This document shows positions 16,280-24,775 of a stretch of 64,000 nucleotides of DNA, one piece after another. The translations under genes and the position numbers were made by a program. The DNA lies in assembly GCA_963839525.1 (NCBI GenBank), contig CAWIVJ010000005.1, positions 620,001 through 684,000 on the forward strand, in the 5' to 3' direction. A model generated the notes under the pieces. The model was not told the DNA's origin. It made no database searches and saw nothing but the letters and a program-made list of their open reading frames with translations. This stretch comes from CAWIVJ01 sp963839525. Lineage in GTDB: Bacteria; Cyanobacteriota; Vampirovibrionia; Gastranaerophilales; Gastranaerophilaceae. Positions within the stretch are counted from its first letter, which is position 1; every line of letters begins with the position of its first letter.

Positions 16280-16789
16280 ATGATAGAAATGCGAGTAATG
16301 GGTATAGCTCTTGATACAAGAACAGGGTCGCCAATTGTAGTGCTTCATGATAAAGACAATCGAAAAGCACTTCCGATATGGATTGGTTCGGCAGAAGCAA
16401 GTGCAATTATAAGAAAAATAGAAAATCTTGCTGTTGCAAGACCTATGACTCATGATTTAATTATAAATATAATTAAAAAAACAAACCATACCCTTAACAG
16501 AGTTGAAATACACGATGTTGAAAAGGAAACTTATTTTGCATCTTTAATATTAGTTGACAAAAAAGGGAAAGAGCTTGAAATAGACTCAAGACCATCCGAT
16601 GCTATTGCTGTTGCAATAAGAACTGAGGCCCCTATTTTTGTTTCTTCAAAAGTTCTTGCAAGCGGTTCTGTTTCCACTGATTCAGCAAAAGACGAAGAAG
16701 AATCAAAAGAATTTAAAAACTTTATTCAAAGTGTTAAACCTTCTGATTTTGAAAAATTATTAAAAGATTACCCGGAGTCAGAACAGTAA
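16280..16789 (+). CDS. Bifunctional nuclease family protein (DUF151)
   Basis: 169 residues. The DUF151 core is clear: TGSPIVVLHD, LPIWIGSAEASAI, ENLAVARPMTHDL and the strongly conserved SRPSDAIAVAIRTEAPIFVS. Members in plants and thermophiles have been described as nucleases with both RNase and DNase activity, but the bacterial role is unclear. The last ~45 residues are acidic and variable. AAGGTG precedes the ATG. Confidence 0.92.
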   Translation: MIEMRVMGIALDTRTGSPIVVLHDKDNRKALPIWIGSAEASAIIRKIENLAVARPMTHDLIINIIKKTNHTLNRVEIHDVEKETYFASLILVDKKGKELEIDSRPSDAIAVAIRTEAPIFVSSKVLASGSVSTDSAKDEEESKEFKNFIQSVKPSDFEKLLKDYPESEQ

Positions 16790-16954
16790 AAAATTATTTT
16801 CAAAATTCGTTTTAAAAATTTTTTCTGCTTGAAACGAATTAAAAGAAAAACTTTTTTCTATAGAATTAACACTGTATTTTTGTTTTACCATATTGAACTT
16901 ACAAAGTCCGATTCTCATACTATCATCATCAAAAAATTTTTTTAAAAAATCCAT
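16778..16954 (-). CDS. Possible 58-residue protein, antisense overlap with nuclease gene
   Basis: A minus-strand frame starts at ATG 16954 and ends at 16778, overlapping the last 12 bases of the convergent nuclease gene. It begins MDFLKKFFDDDSMRIGLC and continues KFNMVKQKYSVNSIEKS, a balanced amphipathic composition. AAAGGAA lies about 14 bases upstream, rather far. No family was recognised. It fills an otherwise empty 290-base gap. Confidence 0.4.
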   Translation of the reverse strand: MDFLKKFFDDDSMRIGLCKFNMVKQKYSVNSIEKSFSFNSFQAEKIFKTNFENNFLLF

Positions 16955-17079
16955 AAGGGGGTTTTATTCCTTTCTTTTTCATATATAATGTCTTTAAGGA
17001 TAAATTCTAAAAAATCAAGAAAGTAAAATTATAAGTTAGTAAAGGTGCGAAAATTAAAATTTCGTATAAAGGTGTAAAA

Positions 17080-17295
17080 ATGGCAGATAAAATAACAAAA
17101 GACATGAACATTATTGAAATTGTGCAAAAATATCCTCAAAGTTTGGAAGTTTTTGCTAAATATGGTCTTGGGTGTATCGGATGTGCTGCAGCACGTTTTG
17201 AAAATCTTGAAGCAGGAGCAAAAGTTCATGGTTTTGATCCTGATGAAATGGTTGCGGAAATAAATAAAGCGATAGAACAAGAAACAGGAAACTAA
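17080..17295 (+). CDS. DUF1858 protein with CIGC redox-type motif
   Basis: A 71-residue protein of the DUF1858 family (also found fused to or near hybrid-cluster proteins and ScdA/RIC-type proteins). It has the pattern IVQKYPQSLEVFAKYGLGC with CIGC just after it and GAKVHGFDPDEMVAEIN. The CxxC pair suggests a thiol or redox function, or metal binding. AAAGGTG precedes the ATG. It is followed by nfeD on the same strand after a T-rich 56-base gap. Family assignment is secure; the function is inference. Confidence 0.85.
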   Translation: MADKITKDMNIIEIVQKYPQSLEVFAKYGLGCIGCAAARFENLEAGAKVHGFDPDEMVAEINKAIEQETGN

Positions 17296-17351
17296 AACAG
17301 GGTTTTTATTTTCTCTGTTTAATTCTTTTTTCTTTTCTTATAAAGGAGTTT

Positions 17352-17774
17352 ATGGACTACTGGCAACTTTTAATACTTACAGGAATATTTTTTCTGATTA
17401 TAGAAATATTTACACCAATGTTTTTTTTCTTAAATTTTGCTTTGGCTTGTTTTGTAACTGCTATTTTAGCATTATTTATTGATGATTTAAATTATCTTAT
17501 ACCTATTTTTGTAGTTTTTTCAGCATTATTTTTAATATTCTTGCGTCCAATTTTAGTTAGAACCAGAAACGGAACAAAAAAAACGGGTGTCGAAGAAAAA
17601 TATATCGGCAAAATTGCCAGAGTAACCGATACTATAACTTCAAACAGCGGGGTAGTATCTATTTATAACGAGCGTTGGGAAGCTCGCTCAAACACAGGTG
17701 AAGAAATTCCTATCGGAGCAGAAGTAAAAATTGTAAGAAATGAAAGTTTAATATTATATGTAGAAAGTTTATGA
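17352..17774 (+). CDS. nfeD: NfeD-family membrane protein (short form)
   Basis: 140 residues: two or three membrane segments (residues about 5-70), then a C-terminal OB-fold beta domain containing GKIARVTDTI ... WEARSNTGEEIPIGAEVKIV. This is the short NfeD type without the protease domain. NfeD and stomatin/SPFH proteins act together in membrane microdomains, and here the SPFH gene follows directly. AAAGGAG precedes the ATG. The stop codon lies within a hairpin (17766-17801). Confidence 0.9.
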   Translation: MDYWQLLILTGIFFLIIEIFTPMFFFLNFALACFVTAILALFIDDLNYLIPIFVVFSALFLIFLRPILVRTRNGTKKTGVEEKYIGKIARVTDTITSNSGVVSIYNERWEARSNTGEEIPIGAEVKIVRNESLILYVESL

Positions 17775-17801
17775 GGTGATAAGGCGAGAAGCTTATAAAC
17801 T
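17766..17801. repeat. Hairpin AGTTTATGA/TTATAAACT at nfeD-SPFH junction
   Basis: AGTTTATGA (17766-17774) pairs with TTATAAACT (17793-17801) with one mismatch; between them is GGTGATAAGGCGAGAAGC. The left arm includes the nfeD stop and the right arm is followed by the SPFH ribosome binding site AAAAAGGAGG. The same arms, and a similar GGTGATA core, occur between atpD and atpC (58997-59068), so this is an interspersed repeat. Confidence 0.65.
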
Positions 17802-17815
17802 AAAAAGGAGGCATT

Positions 17816-18787
17816 ATGTTATTATGGATTTTGATTGCGTTAGCAATAATTTACGTTATTAAAGGCGTTGTTATTGTTCAGCAGGCAGAAGTTGTTATTA
17901 TTGAAAGACTTGGAAGATTTGAAAAAGTCTTACAATCAGGATTAAATTTTATTATTCCAATTCTGGAAGCTCCAAGAGGCATGGCCTGGAAAGTTGCTCA
18001 AAGAGGGCTTGACGGAACAACTTTTTATTATATTAAAGAAAGAACAAGAATTGATTTAAGAGAATCTGTATATGATTTTCCTCAACAAAATGTAATTACA
18101 AGAGATAATGTTTCAATAAAAATTAATGCTCTTTTATATTTTCAAATAGTAGACCCTAAAAGTGCTGTTTATGAAATTCAAAATCTTCCCGAAGCAATTG
18201 AAAAATTAACACAAACAACTTTAAGAAATTTGGTTGGTCAGCTTGATTTGGATGAAACTTTAGTATCACGTGACAAAATTAACCAAGAGCTTCGGGCAAT
18301 TCTTGATGAAGCAACAAATAAATGGGGTGTTAAGGTTAACAGAGTAGAACTTCAGGACATCATCCCTCCTACAGATATTCAACAAGCAATGGAAAAACAA
18401 ATGAAAGCTGAACGTGATAAACGTGCTGCCATTTTAGAAGCTGAAGGTTTAAAACAAGCAGCTATTTTAAAAGCCGAAGGCCAGAGACAAAAAGCTATTT
18501 TAGAAGCTGAAGGAGACAAGCAAGCAGAAATTCTTCAAGCGGAAGGCGATGCTAAAGCAAGAATTATAAACGCGGAAGCTGAAGGAAATGCTATTAAAAT
18601 TGTTATAGAAGCAATAGCTAACAAGGGTCAGCCTGACAAATACTTAATTGCAATGAAATATTTGGAAACTTTAGAAGAAATAAACAAAGGACAAAATAAC
18701 AAAGTAATCTATATGCCTTATGAAGCAACAGGAATATTAAGTTCTGTTGACGGAATCAAAGAAATGCTTAAAGGAGCAAAAGGGTAA
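17816..18787 (+). CDS. SPFH/stomatin-family (band 7) protein
   Basis: 323 residues. An N-terminal membrane segment (residues 1-18) leads into the SPFH domain (VQQAEVVIIERLGRFEKVL ... DNVSIKINALLYFQI). A long coiled-coil follows with repeated units of about 11 residues (AAILEAEG, AAILKAEG, KAILEAEG, AEILQAEG). It forms large oligomers at the inner membrane, linked to membrane microdomains and proteolysis. It is coupled to nfeD, its usual partner. AAAAAGGAGG stands before the ATG. Confidence 0.95.
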   Translation: MLLWILIALAIIYVIKGVVIVQQAEVVIIERLGRFEKVLQSGLNFIIPILEAPRGMAWKVAQRGLDGTTFYYIKERTRIDLRESVYDFPQQNVITRDNVSIKINALLYFQIVDPKSAVYEIQNLPEAIEKLTQTTLRNLVGQLDLDETLVSRDKINQELRAILDEATNKWGVKVNRVELQDIIPPTDIQQAMEKQMKAERDKRAAILEAEGLKQAAILKAEGQRQKAILEAEGDKQAEILQAEGDAKARIINAEAEGNAIKIVIEAIANKGQPDKYLIAMKYLETLEEINKGQNNKVIYMPYEATGILSSVDGIKEMLKGAKG

Positions 18788-18929
18788 ATTTTATTTATGA
18801 GCAATATTGATAAACGTCTTTTAACCGCACAAAGGGTTATTTTGCAGTTAATAAAGCTGATTAATTGTTCTGAAAACACTTAACATTCGCTGGTTTTGAC
18901 CTATTTGGCAAAACGCTTTTCAGATTTGT

Positions 18930-18997
18930 GTTTTAAGCAAAATTGATTTTTTGAATTGTAACAATTTTTAAAATAAATAAAAAATTTTGCTTAAAAC
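18930..18997. repeat. Large inverted repeat downstream of the SPFH gene
   Basis: GTTTTAAGCAAAATT (18930-18944) and AATTTTGCTTAAAAC (18983-18997) are perfect 15-base inverted repeats. The 38-base loop contains a second small palindrome AATTGTAACAATT. It lies in the 270-base gap between the SPFH gene and the next gene. It could be a terminator, a regulatory cruciform or an element end. Confidence 0.7.
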
Positions 18998-19066
18998 TAA
19001 CAATTTTTATTTTCAGGTGTTTTAATAAATATGTATAGTGTATTTGCATTTTAGTGGATGTGTAAA

Positions 19067-20542
19067 ATGAGTAGTATTCAACCAATAAAGCTGAATTATC
19101 AACAACAACAAAATTTAAATAAAAGTAAAGCAAATTCTGCTTACAAACAAAGTTTTGGAAAAAAAACTGTTTTAACTGACCTTGAAAAAAAAATATGCAG
19201 TGCTGCGATTAAAGAATTAAAGGATAATCTAAATCCTTTTAGTAAAGGTTTTATAAACGTTTCCAAATTTTTAAATGAACATAGCGGAGAAATTCAAAAT
19301 CAGGCAATAAACGCTGCATTTACAACAACACTAGCTCCTGTTATGATTGCCTTCAATCCGTTTTCAAAAAGTGATGATAAAACAAAAAAATATTCGGCTC
19401 TTCGACAGCCTATTTCTGCAGGAATTGCAATAAGCGGCGGGCTTGCAATGACAATGCTGATTAATTATTATATGAACCAAATGATTAACAGCGGTTATAT
19501 TTCAAGCATTGACGGAAGAATTAATCCTGATAAAAGTTACTTAAAATCTTACTTCAATAAAGATTTTGCTGAAGCAAAAGATAAAAAAGTATTCTTAAGT
19601 GAATATGAACCTGATATGTTTGAAGGGAAAAAATTCAACAAAAACGGTAATCCCACCAGAAAATATAAAAAGGCATGTTTAGAAAAATATGCGGAAACAA
19701 TTCAAGAACAAAGAAAAAAATTATTTACTGCTTTAATTGGAGAAAATCCTGATAATATCAAGATAAATGAAAAAGGAGTTATTTCCGTAACAAGAATAAA
19801 TTCTAAAGGCAAAAAAGTAGTTGAAGAACTCGGAAAAAATATTCCAAATTTAAATGATAATAAGCAATTACAAGATTACCTCAAGAAAAATAATCTTCAT
19901 AACCGCAATTTCAGTGATACTATGCAAGAACTTTTCAATTTTGAATTTTATAAAGACGGAGAAGTAAAACCTTCAACCGTTAAAAATAAGCTCAAAGAAA
20001 TAAAAGCTATGGATTTCCTTAAAAAGGTAGGCATCATCGGTGAAAATACACAAATTAAAGATTTGAAAACCGTTGACGGAAAAGATTTAGGTAAACTTTT
20101 TAGAATAAATGAAGATGTAAGTAAGCTTAATTTAGAAGAGTTTCTTGAAAAATTAAAACAAATAGAAGCAAAAGATAAAATAAAAACCGCACAAGAAATA
20201 TTAATTAAAAAAACACAAAAATTAGAAAAATTACTGAATAAAAAAACTTCAGAAGTTTTAGGCTTTTTTGAAAGACTAATTAAAAAAAGAAAAATACCTA
20301 ATTTCAAAAGAAAAGCAGGGGTTTTAGACTTTGCAGGCAATATAATTGCTGATAACATTAAAAAAGTAGGTAAACATGCTCCTGCAATTAAAAGTTTTAC
20401 AGGTATAGGATTTAATCTGGTTACAACAATGATTACCTGTACAATATTGAACTGGGCTTATCCGAGAATCGTTGAAAGATTATTCCCTGACCTTGTAAAA
20501 TCTGATAAAAAACCCGAAATTCAGAAAGGAGGGCATAAATAA
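19067..20542 (+). CDS. Large hypothetical membrane-associated protein with YQ...SFG N-terminus
   Basis: About 491 residues, not assigned to a known family. The N-terminus is polar (SSIQPIKLNYQQQQN ... YKQSFGKK). Two hydrophobic segments follow (roughly residues 85-140), then a long lysine-rich charged region with predicted helices, and a last hydrophobic segment near the C-terminus (FTGIGFNLVTTMITCTILN). I chose ATG 19067, preceded by GTGGATG, over ATG 19058. It overlaps the next gene by one base (TAATG), so the two are coupled. Together with that gene it may form a membrane complex; no function can be proposed. Confidence 0.75.
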   Translation: MSSIQPIKLNYQQQQNLNKSKANSAYKQSFGKKTVLTDLEKKICSAAIKELKDNLNPFSKGFINVSKFLNEHSGEIQNQAINAAFTTTLAPVMIAFNPFSKSDDKTKKYSALRQPISAGIAISGGLAMTMLINYYMNQMINSGYISSIDGRINPDKSYLKSYFNKDFAEAKDKKVFLSEYEPDMFEGKKFNKNGNPTRKYKKACLEKYAETIQEQRKKLFTALIGENPDNIKINEKGVISVTRINSKGKKVVEELGKNIPNLNDNKQLQDYLKKNNLHNRNFSDTMQELFNFEFYKDGEVKPSTVKNKLKEIKAMDFLKKVGIIGENTQIKDLKTVDGKDLGKLFRINEDVSKLNLEEFLEKLKQIEAKDKIKTAQEILIKKTQKLEKLLNKKTSEVLGFFERLIKKRKIPNFKRKAGVLDFAGNIIADNIKKVGKHAPAIKSFTGIGFNLVTTMITCTILNWAYPRIVERLFPDLVKSDKKPEIQKGGHK

Positions 20543-21288
20543 TGTCTATTTCAATTCCTCCTGTATTCTTTAAAAAATCGGGTGAACTTATAAATGCTTT
20601 TGCTAAAAAGAAAAAAATAGCAAAACAGCTTAGCCAAAGTGTTAGTGACCCTGCAAGATTTGCAGCAGCAATGCTTGTTACTTCTATTGTAAGTAAAGAT
20701 TTGGTGGGTTGCTTTCTTTATACAACTCAAAGCTTAAACAATAAAAAAATACCTGAAGAAAAAAGAAAATTCGTTGCTTCACTTGATTTAATGAACGGGA
20801 TTCTCATGGTTGGAGGTCAATTCTTAATCGGTAAAGTAATCGATGCAAAAGTAACGCCATGGCTTAAAAGCAAATTTACAGGCGTAATAAAAGATAAATT
20901 TACCGGAGTAGAAAAAACTGTTAATACAAACGCTCTTTTCCATCCGGATAATATAAATAAATTTATTAAAAATACTGCAAAAAAGGTTGGAGCAAACCTT
21001 GAAAATATAGATATAGATAAAATAGCTAAACAAATGAATAAAATCGGAAGGACACCGTTTGAAAGCGGTTTTGGAATATTAGTAACAGCTATTGCAACAA
21101 CAGCATTAACAAAACGTGGAATTGTTCCATTGATATCAACACCTCTTGCAGGATGGTTTAAAAACAAATTCCTGAATGATAAGAAAAAACCTGAAGAAGA
21201 AATGACACCTGCAATGGTTGATTTTACAATGGCTAAAATTGAACCGAACGAACAAAAATCGGGTTTACTTTTAAAAAAATCAGCATAA
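20542..21288 (+). CDS. Hypothetical membrane protein, partner of upstream gene
   Basis: 248 residues with no recognised family. After a basic N-terminus come hydrophobic segments (SDPARFAAAMLVTSIVSKDL, then LMNGILMVGGQFLIGKVI) separated by an RKF-containing loop, a charged middle, and a third segment (GFGILVTAIATTALTKRG). The start codon overlaps the upstream stop, and AGAAAGGAGG is just before it. The pattern of segments recalls the proteins at 19067 and 25913, so this may be a family spread in this lineage. Confidence 0.75.
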   Translation: MSISIPPVFFKKSGELINAFAKKKKIAKQLSQSVSDPARFAAAMLVTSIVSKDLVGCFLYTTQSLNNKKIPEEKRKFVASLDLMNGILMVGGQFLIGKVIDAKVTPWLKSKFTGVIKDKFTGVEKTVNTNALFHPDNINKFIKNTAKKVGANLENIDIDKIAKQMNKIGRTPFESGFGILVTAIATTALTKRGIVPLISTPLAGWFKNKFLNDKKKPEEEMTPAMVDFTMAKIEPNEQKSGLLLKKSA

Positions 21289-21459
21289 ATAAAATTTAAC
21301 TGTATAAAAAATTAATTATTTTCTCATGGTTCAAATAAATAATCTTAATATTTGGGAGTTTTTCATTGCAGAAATATTCTGAAGAGTTAATATTAAAAAA
21401 ACTATTTATAAAAATTTATAAAAGTATCAGTTGGTTATATTGATACGAGATTTAGATAT

Positions 21460-21912
21460 TTATTTAAACATTAAACGAACTCTTAAATACCTGTCAAGTT
21501 CTTTTTTCATTTTTTCTAAATCATCATAGAGTGTGTTGCTTATTAAAACTCTATTATCGATTGCAGGATCGACAATATAAACTGTTGGAAATCCGCCTAT
21601 AGCATAATCGTTTATAATACTTTCAGATTTTGGACTATCTGCATTTATCATAACGAAATTATATTTATCTTTGTAAATATTTGAAAGCGTTTTATATTTT
21701 GGCATAAATTTTATACAATAAGTACACCAATCTGCATAAAACAAAGCAATGAAAGGTTTTGGGGTTTCCATTGCCGATTCATAAGTTGTTACTACTTCGT
21801 ATTCTGAAGGTTTAAGATTTTTTTTAGGACTAAAAGCAAAAACGATAGCTGAAGACGCAAGAATAACTAAAGCAATAATAATTCCTACTATCCTTAATTT
21901 ATTCTTCTTCAC
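21460..21912 (-). CDS. Membrane-anchored thioredoxin-like protein
   Basis: 150 residues: an N-terminal membrane segment (about residues 7-27), then a thioredoxin fold with FYADWCTYCIKFMPKY (active site CTYC) and the cis-Pro strand GGFPTVYIVD. The domain should face the periplasm and act on disulphides. The start is GTG (21912), and both it and its ribosome binding site lie at the end of a GTGAAAR tandem repeat. It lies 31 bases after glgC on the same strand, perhaps only by position. Confidence 0.82.
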   Translation of the reverse strand: MKKNKLRIVGIIIALVILASSAIVFAFSPKKNLKPSEYEVVTTYESAMETPKPFIALFYADWCTYCIKFMPKYKTLSNIYKDKYNFVMINADSPKSESIINDYAIGGFPTVYIVDPAIDNRVLISNTLYDDLEKMKKELDRYLRVRLMFK

Positions 21913-21942
21913 CTTTCACCTTTCACTTTTCACTTTTCACTT
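21910..21942 (-). repeat. GTGAAAR heptamer tandem repeat supplying a ribosome binding site
   Basis: On the minus strand the units GTGAAAA, GTGAAAA, GTGAAAG, GTGAAAG lead straight into GTGAAG, whose GTG is the start codon of the thioredoxin-like gene. The AAAGGTG part acts as the Shine-Dalgarno site. The glgC stop lies at the other end of the repeat. Confidence 0.8.
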
Positions 21943-21943
21943 T

Positions 21944-23176
21944 TTAAAGCCTTGCACCTTTTGGAACAACTGTAACTCCGCTTTCTGAGACATAAAAACC
22001 TCTTTGTTCATCTTCTTCGCGGTTAAATCCTATTTTTATTTCAGCAGGAATTACTACATTTTTATCAATAATAGCCCGTTTTATTTCAGCATATCTTCCA
22101 ATAGAAACATTTTCCATTAAAATTGATTCTGAAACTTGTGAATAACTGTTTATTCTGACTTTTGGAGAAAGAATACATCTTGAAATGCTTCCTCCGGATA
22201 TAATGCAGCCTTCTGAAACCATAGAATTTGTTGCCATTCCAACTCTGCCGCCCTCCTGCCAAATAAATTTTGCAGGCGGATAATTATAATTAAATGTTCT
22301 TATCGGCCATTCTTTTGAATATAAATTTAACTCGGGACAATAGTCTAATAAATCCATATTTGCTTGCCAATAAGCATCAATATTACCGACATCACGCCAA
22401 TACCCTTTTTCAGATTCAGTCATACCAAGAAATTTGTTATCATCAAAATTATATATAAATATTTTTTTTCCTTCTTCAAGCAACGAAGGAATTACATTTC
22501 TTCCAAAATCATGATTTGTTTTTTCCTTACAAGCATCTTTAAATAGAGAATCTATTAAAATATCTTTATTAAAAATATAATTTCCCATAGAGGCAAGGCA
22601 TAGTTTAGGGTTATTTGGAATAGTTTTAGGATTTTTAGGTTTTTCTTGAAAACCGACTAATTCCCAATTTTCATTAATTTCCATAATTCCAAATTCTGAT
22701 GCTTCTTCTATAGGAACAGGTATTGCTGAAATAGTTAAATCGGCTTTCTTTTTTTTATGGTAATCAAGCATTTGTGAAATATCCATTTTGTATACATGGT
22801 CACCTCCAAAAATACATAAATGTTTTGGATTTATATCTATGATTTGATTTACGTTCTGAAAAACGGCATCCGCTGTTCCCATATACCAATCACCGCCTGT
22901 TCTCATTTGAGCAGGAACTAAATCTATATATTGATCTAAAAACGGAGATAACGACCAGCCGCGTGTTATATGTTTGTTTAAAGAGTCTGATTTATATTGA
23001 GTTAAAACCTTTATTTTATAAAAACCGGAATTAATAAAATTATTTAGTACAAAGTCAATAATTCTATACCTTCCTCCAAAAGGAACCGCGGGTTTTGCTC
23101 TATCTTTTGTCAGCGGAAACAGCCTTTTACCTTCACCACCAGCTAAAATCATTACCAAAACGTCTTCATTCACCAT
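21944..23176 (-). CDS. glgC: Glucose-1-phosphate adenylyltransferase
   Basis: 410 residues. It makes ADP-glucose from ATP and glucose 1-phosphate, the first committed step of glycogen synthesis. LAGGEGKRLFPLTKDRAKPA holds the nucleotide-binding loop, GTADAV the catalytic region, and FQEKPKNP and GNIDAYWQAN are as expected. The left-handed beta-helix domain is at the C-terminus. TTAGGAGA precedes the ATG. Other glycogen genes are not in the window, though a phosphoglucomutase is at 60.5 kb. Confidence 0.95.
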   Translation of the reverse strand: MVNEDVLVMILAGGEGKRLFPLTKDRAKPAVPFGGRYRIIDFVLNNFINSGFYKIKVLTQYKSDSLNKHITRGWSLSPFLDQYIDLVPAQMRTGGDWYMGTADAVFQNVNQIIDINPKHLCIFGGDHVYKMDISQMLDYHKKKKADLTISAIPVPIEEASEFGIMEINENWELVGFQEKPKNPKTIPNNPKLCLASMGNYIFNKDILIDSLFKDACKEKTNHDFGRNVIPSLLEEGKKIFIYNFDDNKFLGMTESEKGYWRDVGNIDAYWQANMDLLDYCPELNLYSKEWPIRTFNYNYPPAKFIWQEGGRVGMATNSMVSEGCIISGGSISRCILSPKVRINSYSQVSESILMENVSIGRYAEIKRAIIDKNVVIPAEIKIGFNREEDEQRGFYVSESGVTVVPKGARL

Positions 23177-23343
23177 AAATTCTCCTAAACACTTTTTTAA
23201 AATTATAATATAAACCTAAAATTAATGCACTAATCCAAAATAATGAATTTTTAAATTAAAATTTTTTAATATCTATTTACTTTTTATCTTTAAATACTAT
23301 AATTTTATTTATACACACATTAAAAATAGAATTCACGAGTAGT

Positions 23344-24663
23344 ATGAAAAATAAACATAAAAAAGAAGATTATAGTCCTTTTTTAAAATATATAAAAGAA
23401 GAAAAAAAAGAAACTTCAAATTTTGCTAAAATTTTATTGGTATTAATTTTAGTTCTTATTTTTTTAATCTTTTATTTTTTGTTTTCTCTAAAAGATGAAA
23501 AAACAATAGAACAACTTTTTGGTCAAGATAATTTTATATCCCAAAAATTAATTAAATTTATTCAAAATAAATCACATAAAACAAGAATGGACTTCTCAAT
23601 ACCATTTTTACCCAGAAAGCAAAATATTTTGCTTTTAGGAGTTGATTCAAACGGTTCACACACAGATCCCTGGAAAGGAACCCGCTCTGATACAATTGTT
23701 TTGTTAAATATTGATTCAAAAAGCCATTCTGTTAATGCTATTTCAATCCCAAGAGACAGTAAAGTTTACTTACCGGAAGAATATGGAATACAAAAAATTA
23801 ATGCGGCTCATGCTCTGGGAGGTGTTAGATTAACAAAAAAGACCATTGAAGAAGCTTTAGGAGTTAAAATTGATAAATATGTAGTAGTAAGCGACGATGC
23901 TGTTGAAAAACTTGTTAATGCTCTGGGAGGTGTACCGATTTATGTAGAAAAACGAATGAATTATGATGATTATTCCGGTAATTTACATATTCATTTAAAC
24001 AAAGGTTTAAATATTCTTAATGGCAGAGAATCTGTAGGCTATTTAAGATTTAGACACGATGGTCTTGGTGATATAGGCAGAACTCAACGTCAACAATGGT
24101 TTTTAAGAGGTTTATTAGAAAAAATCCAATCCCTTCAATCTATTTCCAAAATCCCTGAAATGATTAACATTGCAACAACATATGTAAAAACGGATTTATC
24201 ACTTTACGAAATGTCTCAATACGCAGCATTAGTAAAAAGTATTGATATAAGTAAAATAGAAGTAGCAACCTTACCTGGTCGTCCAAATAAAAAAGGTTCT
24301 ACAAGTTATTGGATTTTAGATCCGGAAAAAACTCAAGAAGTTGTAAACAGACTTATTTATAGAGACGAACCTCCGATTTCCGACAAAAAATTTATTGCAG
24401 GAATAATGTATTCTCCAGAAAAAAGACAAGAAGCAATGCAATTAAAATCTCAATTTCAAGAATTAGGTTTTGAAGTAAATTGCATAGGGAGAGGGCATCT
24501 GCCTCATTCCCAATTTGTTGCAAATTCCAGTTCTGTTTCTAATGACTTTTTTAATTGGTTAAAGAAAAAAGTGCCGGATATTAAATATAATCAATTCGTA
24601 TATGATCCAAACAAATTTTATTGTTCAGACAGTGATTTTGTTGTAATTGTATCAGGACAATAA
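23344..24663 (+). CDS. LytR-CpsA-Psr (LCP) family protein with LytR C-terminal domain
   Basis: 439 residues. A cytoplasmic N-terminus and one membrane segment (about residues 29-48) lead to the LCP catalytic domain: LLGVDSNGSHTDPWKGTRSD with the conserved Asp and Arg, SIPRDSKVYLPE and YLRFRHDGLGDIGRTQRQQ. A smaller C-terminal LytR_C-type domain follows (from about residue 345). LCP proteins transfer polymers from lipid carriers onto the cell wall. There is no strong ribosome binding site. Family is sure; the transferred polymer is unknown. Confidence 0.93.
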   Translation: MKNKHKKEDYSPFLKYIKEEKKETSNFAKILLVLILVLIFLIFYFLFSLKDEKTIEQLFGQDNFISQKLIKFIQNKSHKTRMDFSIPFLPRKQNILLLGVDSNGSHTDPWKGTRSDTIVLLNIDSKSHSVNAISIPRDSKVYLPEEYGIQKINAAHALGGVRLTKKTIEEALGVKIDKYVVVSDDAVEKLVNALGGVPIYVEKRMNYDDYSGNLHIHLNKGLNILNGRESVGYLRFRHDGLGDIGRTQRQQWFLRGLLEKIQSLQSISKIPEMINIATTYVKTDLSLYEMSQYAALVKSIDISKIEVATLPGRPNKKGSTSYWILDPEKTQEVVNRLIYRDEPPISDKKFIAGIMYSPEKRQEAMQLKSQFQELGFEVNCIGRGHLPHSQFVANSSSVSNDFFNWLKKKVPDIKYNQFVYDPNKFYCSDSDFVVIVSGQ

Positions 24664-24775
24664 TTTTTCATTTTTGCGGAAACAAAATAATTCTTTCATC
24701 GTCTATCTTTCTATAGACTGTATTATAAATTTTATGTTGAGTAATTAAAGAATAAGAAGATGGAGGGGTTTTATT

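Noticed and set aside
18797..18883. 28-residue frame (MSNIDKRLLTAQRVILQL ...) after the SPFH gene
   Set aside because: Very short, the purine-rich site is too far from the ATG, and no other support.
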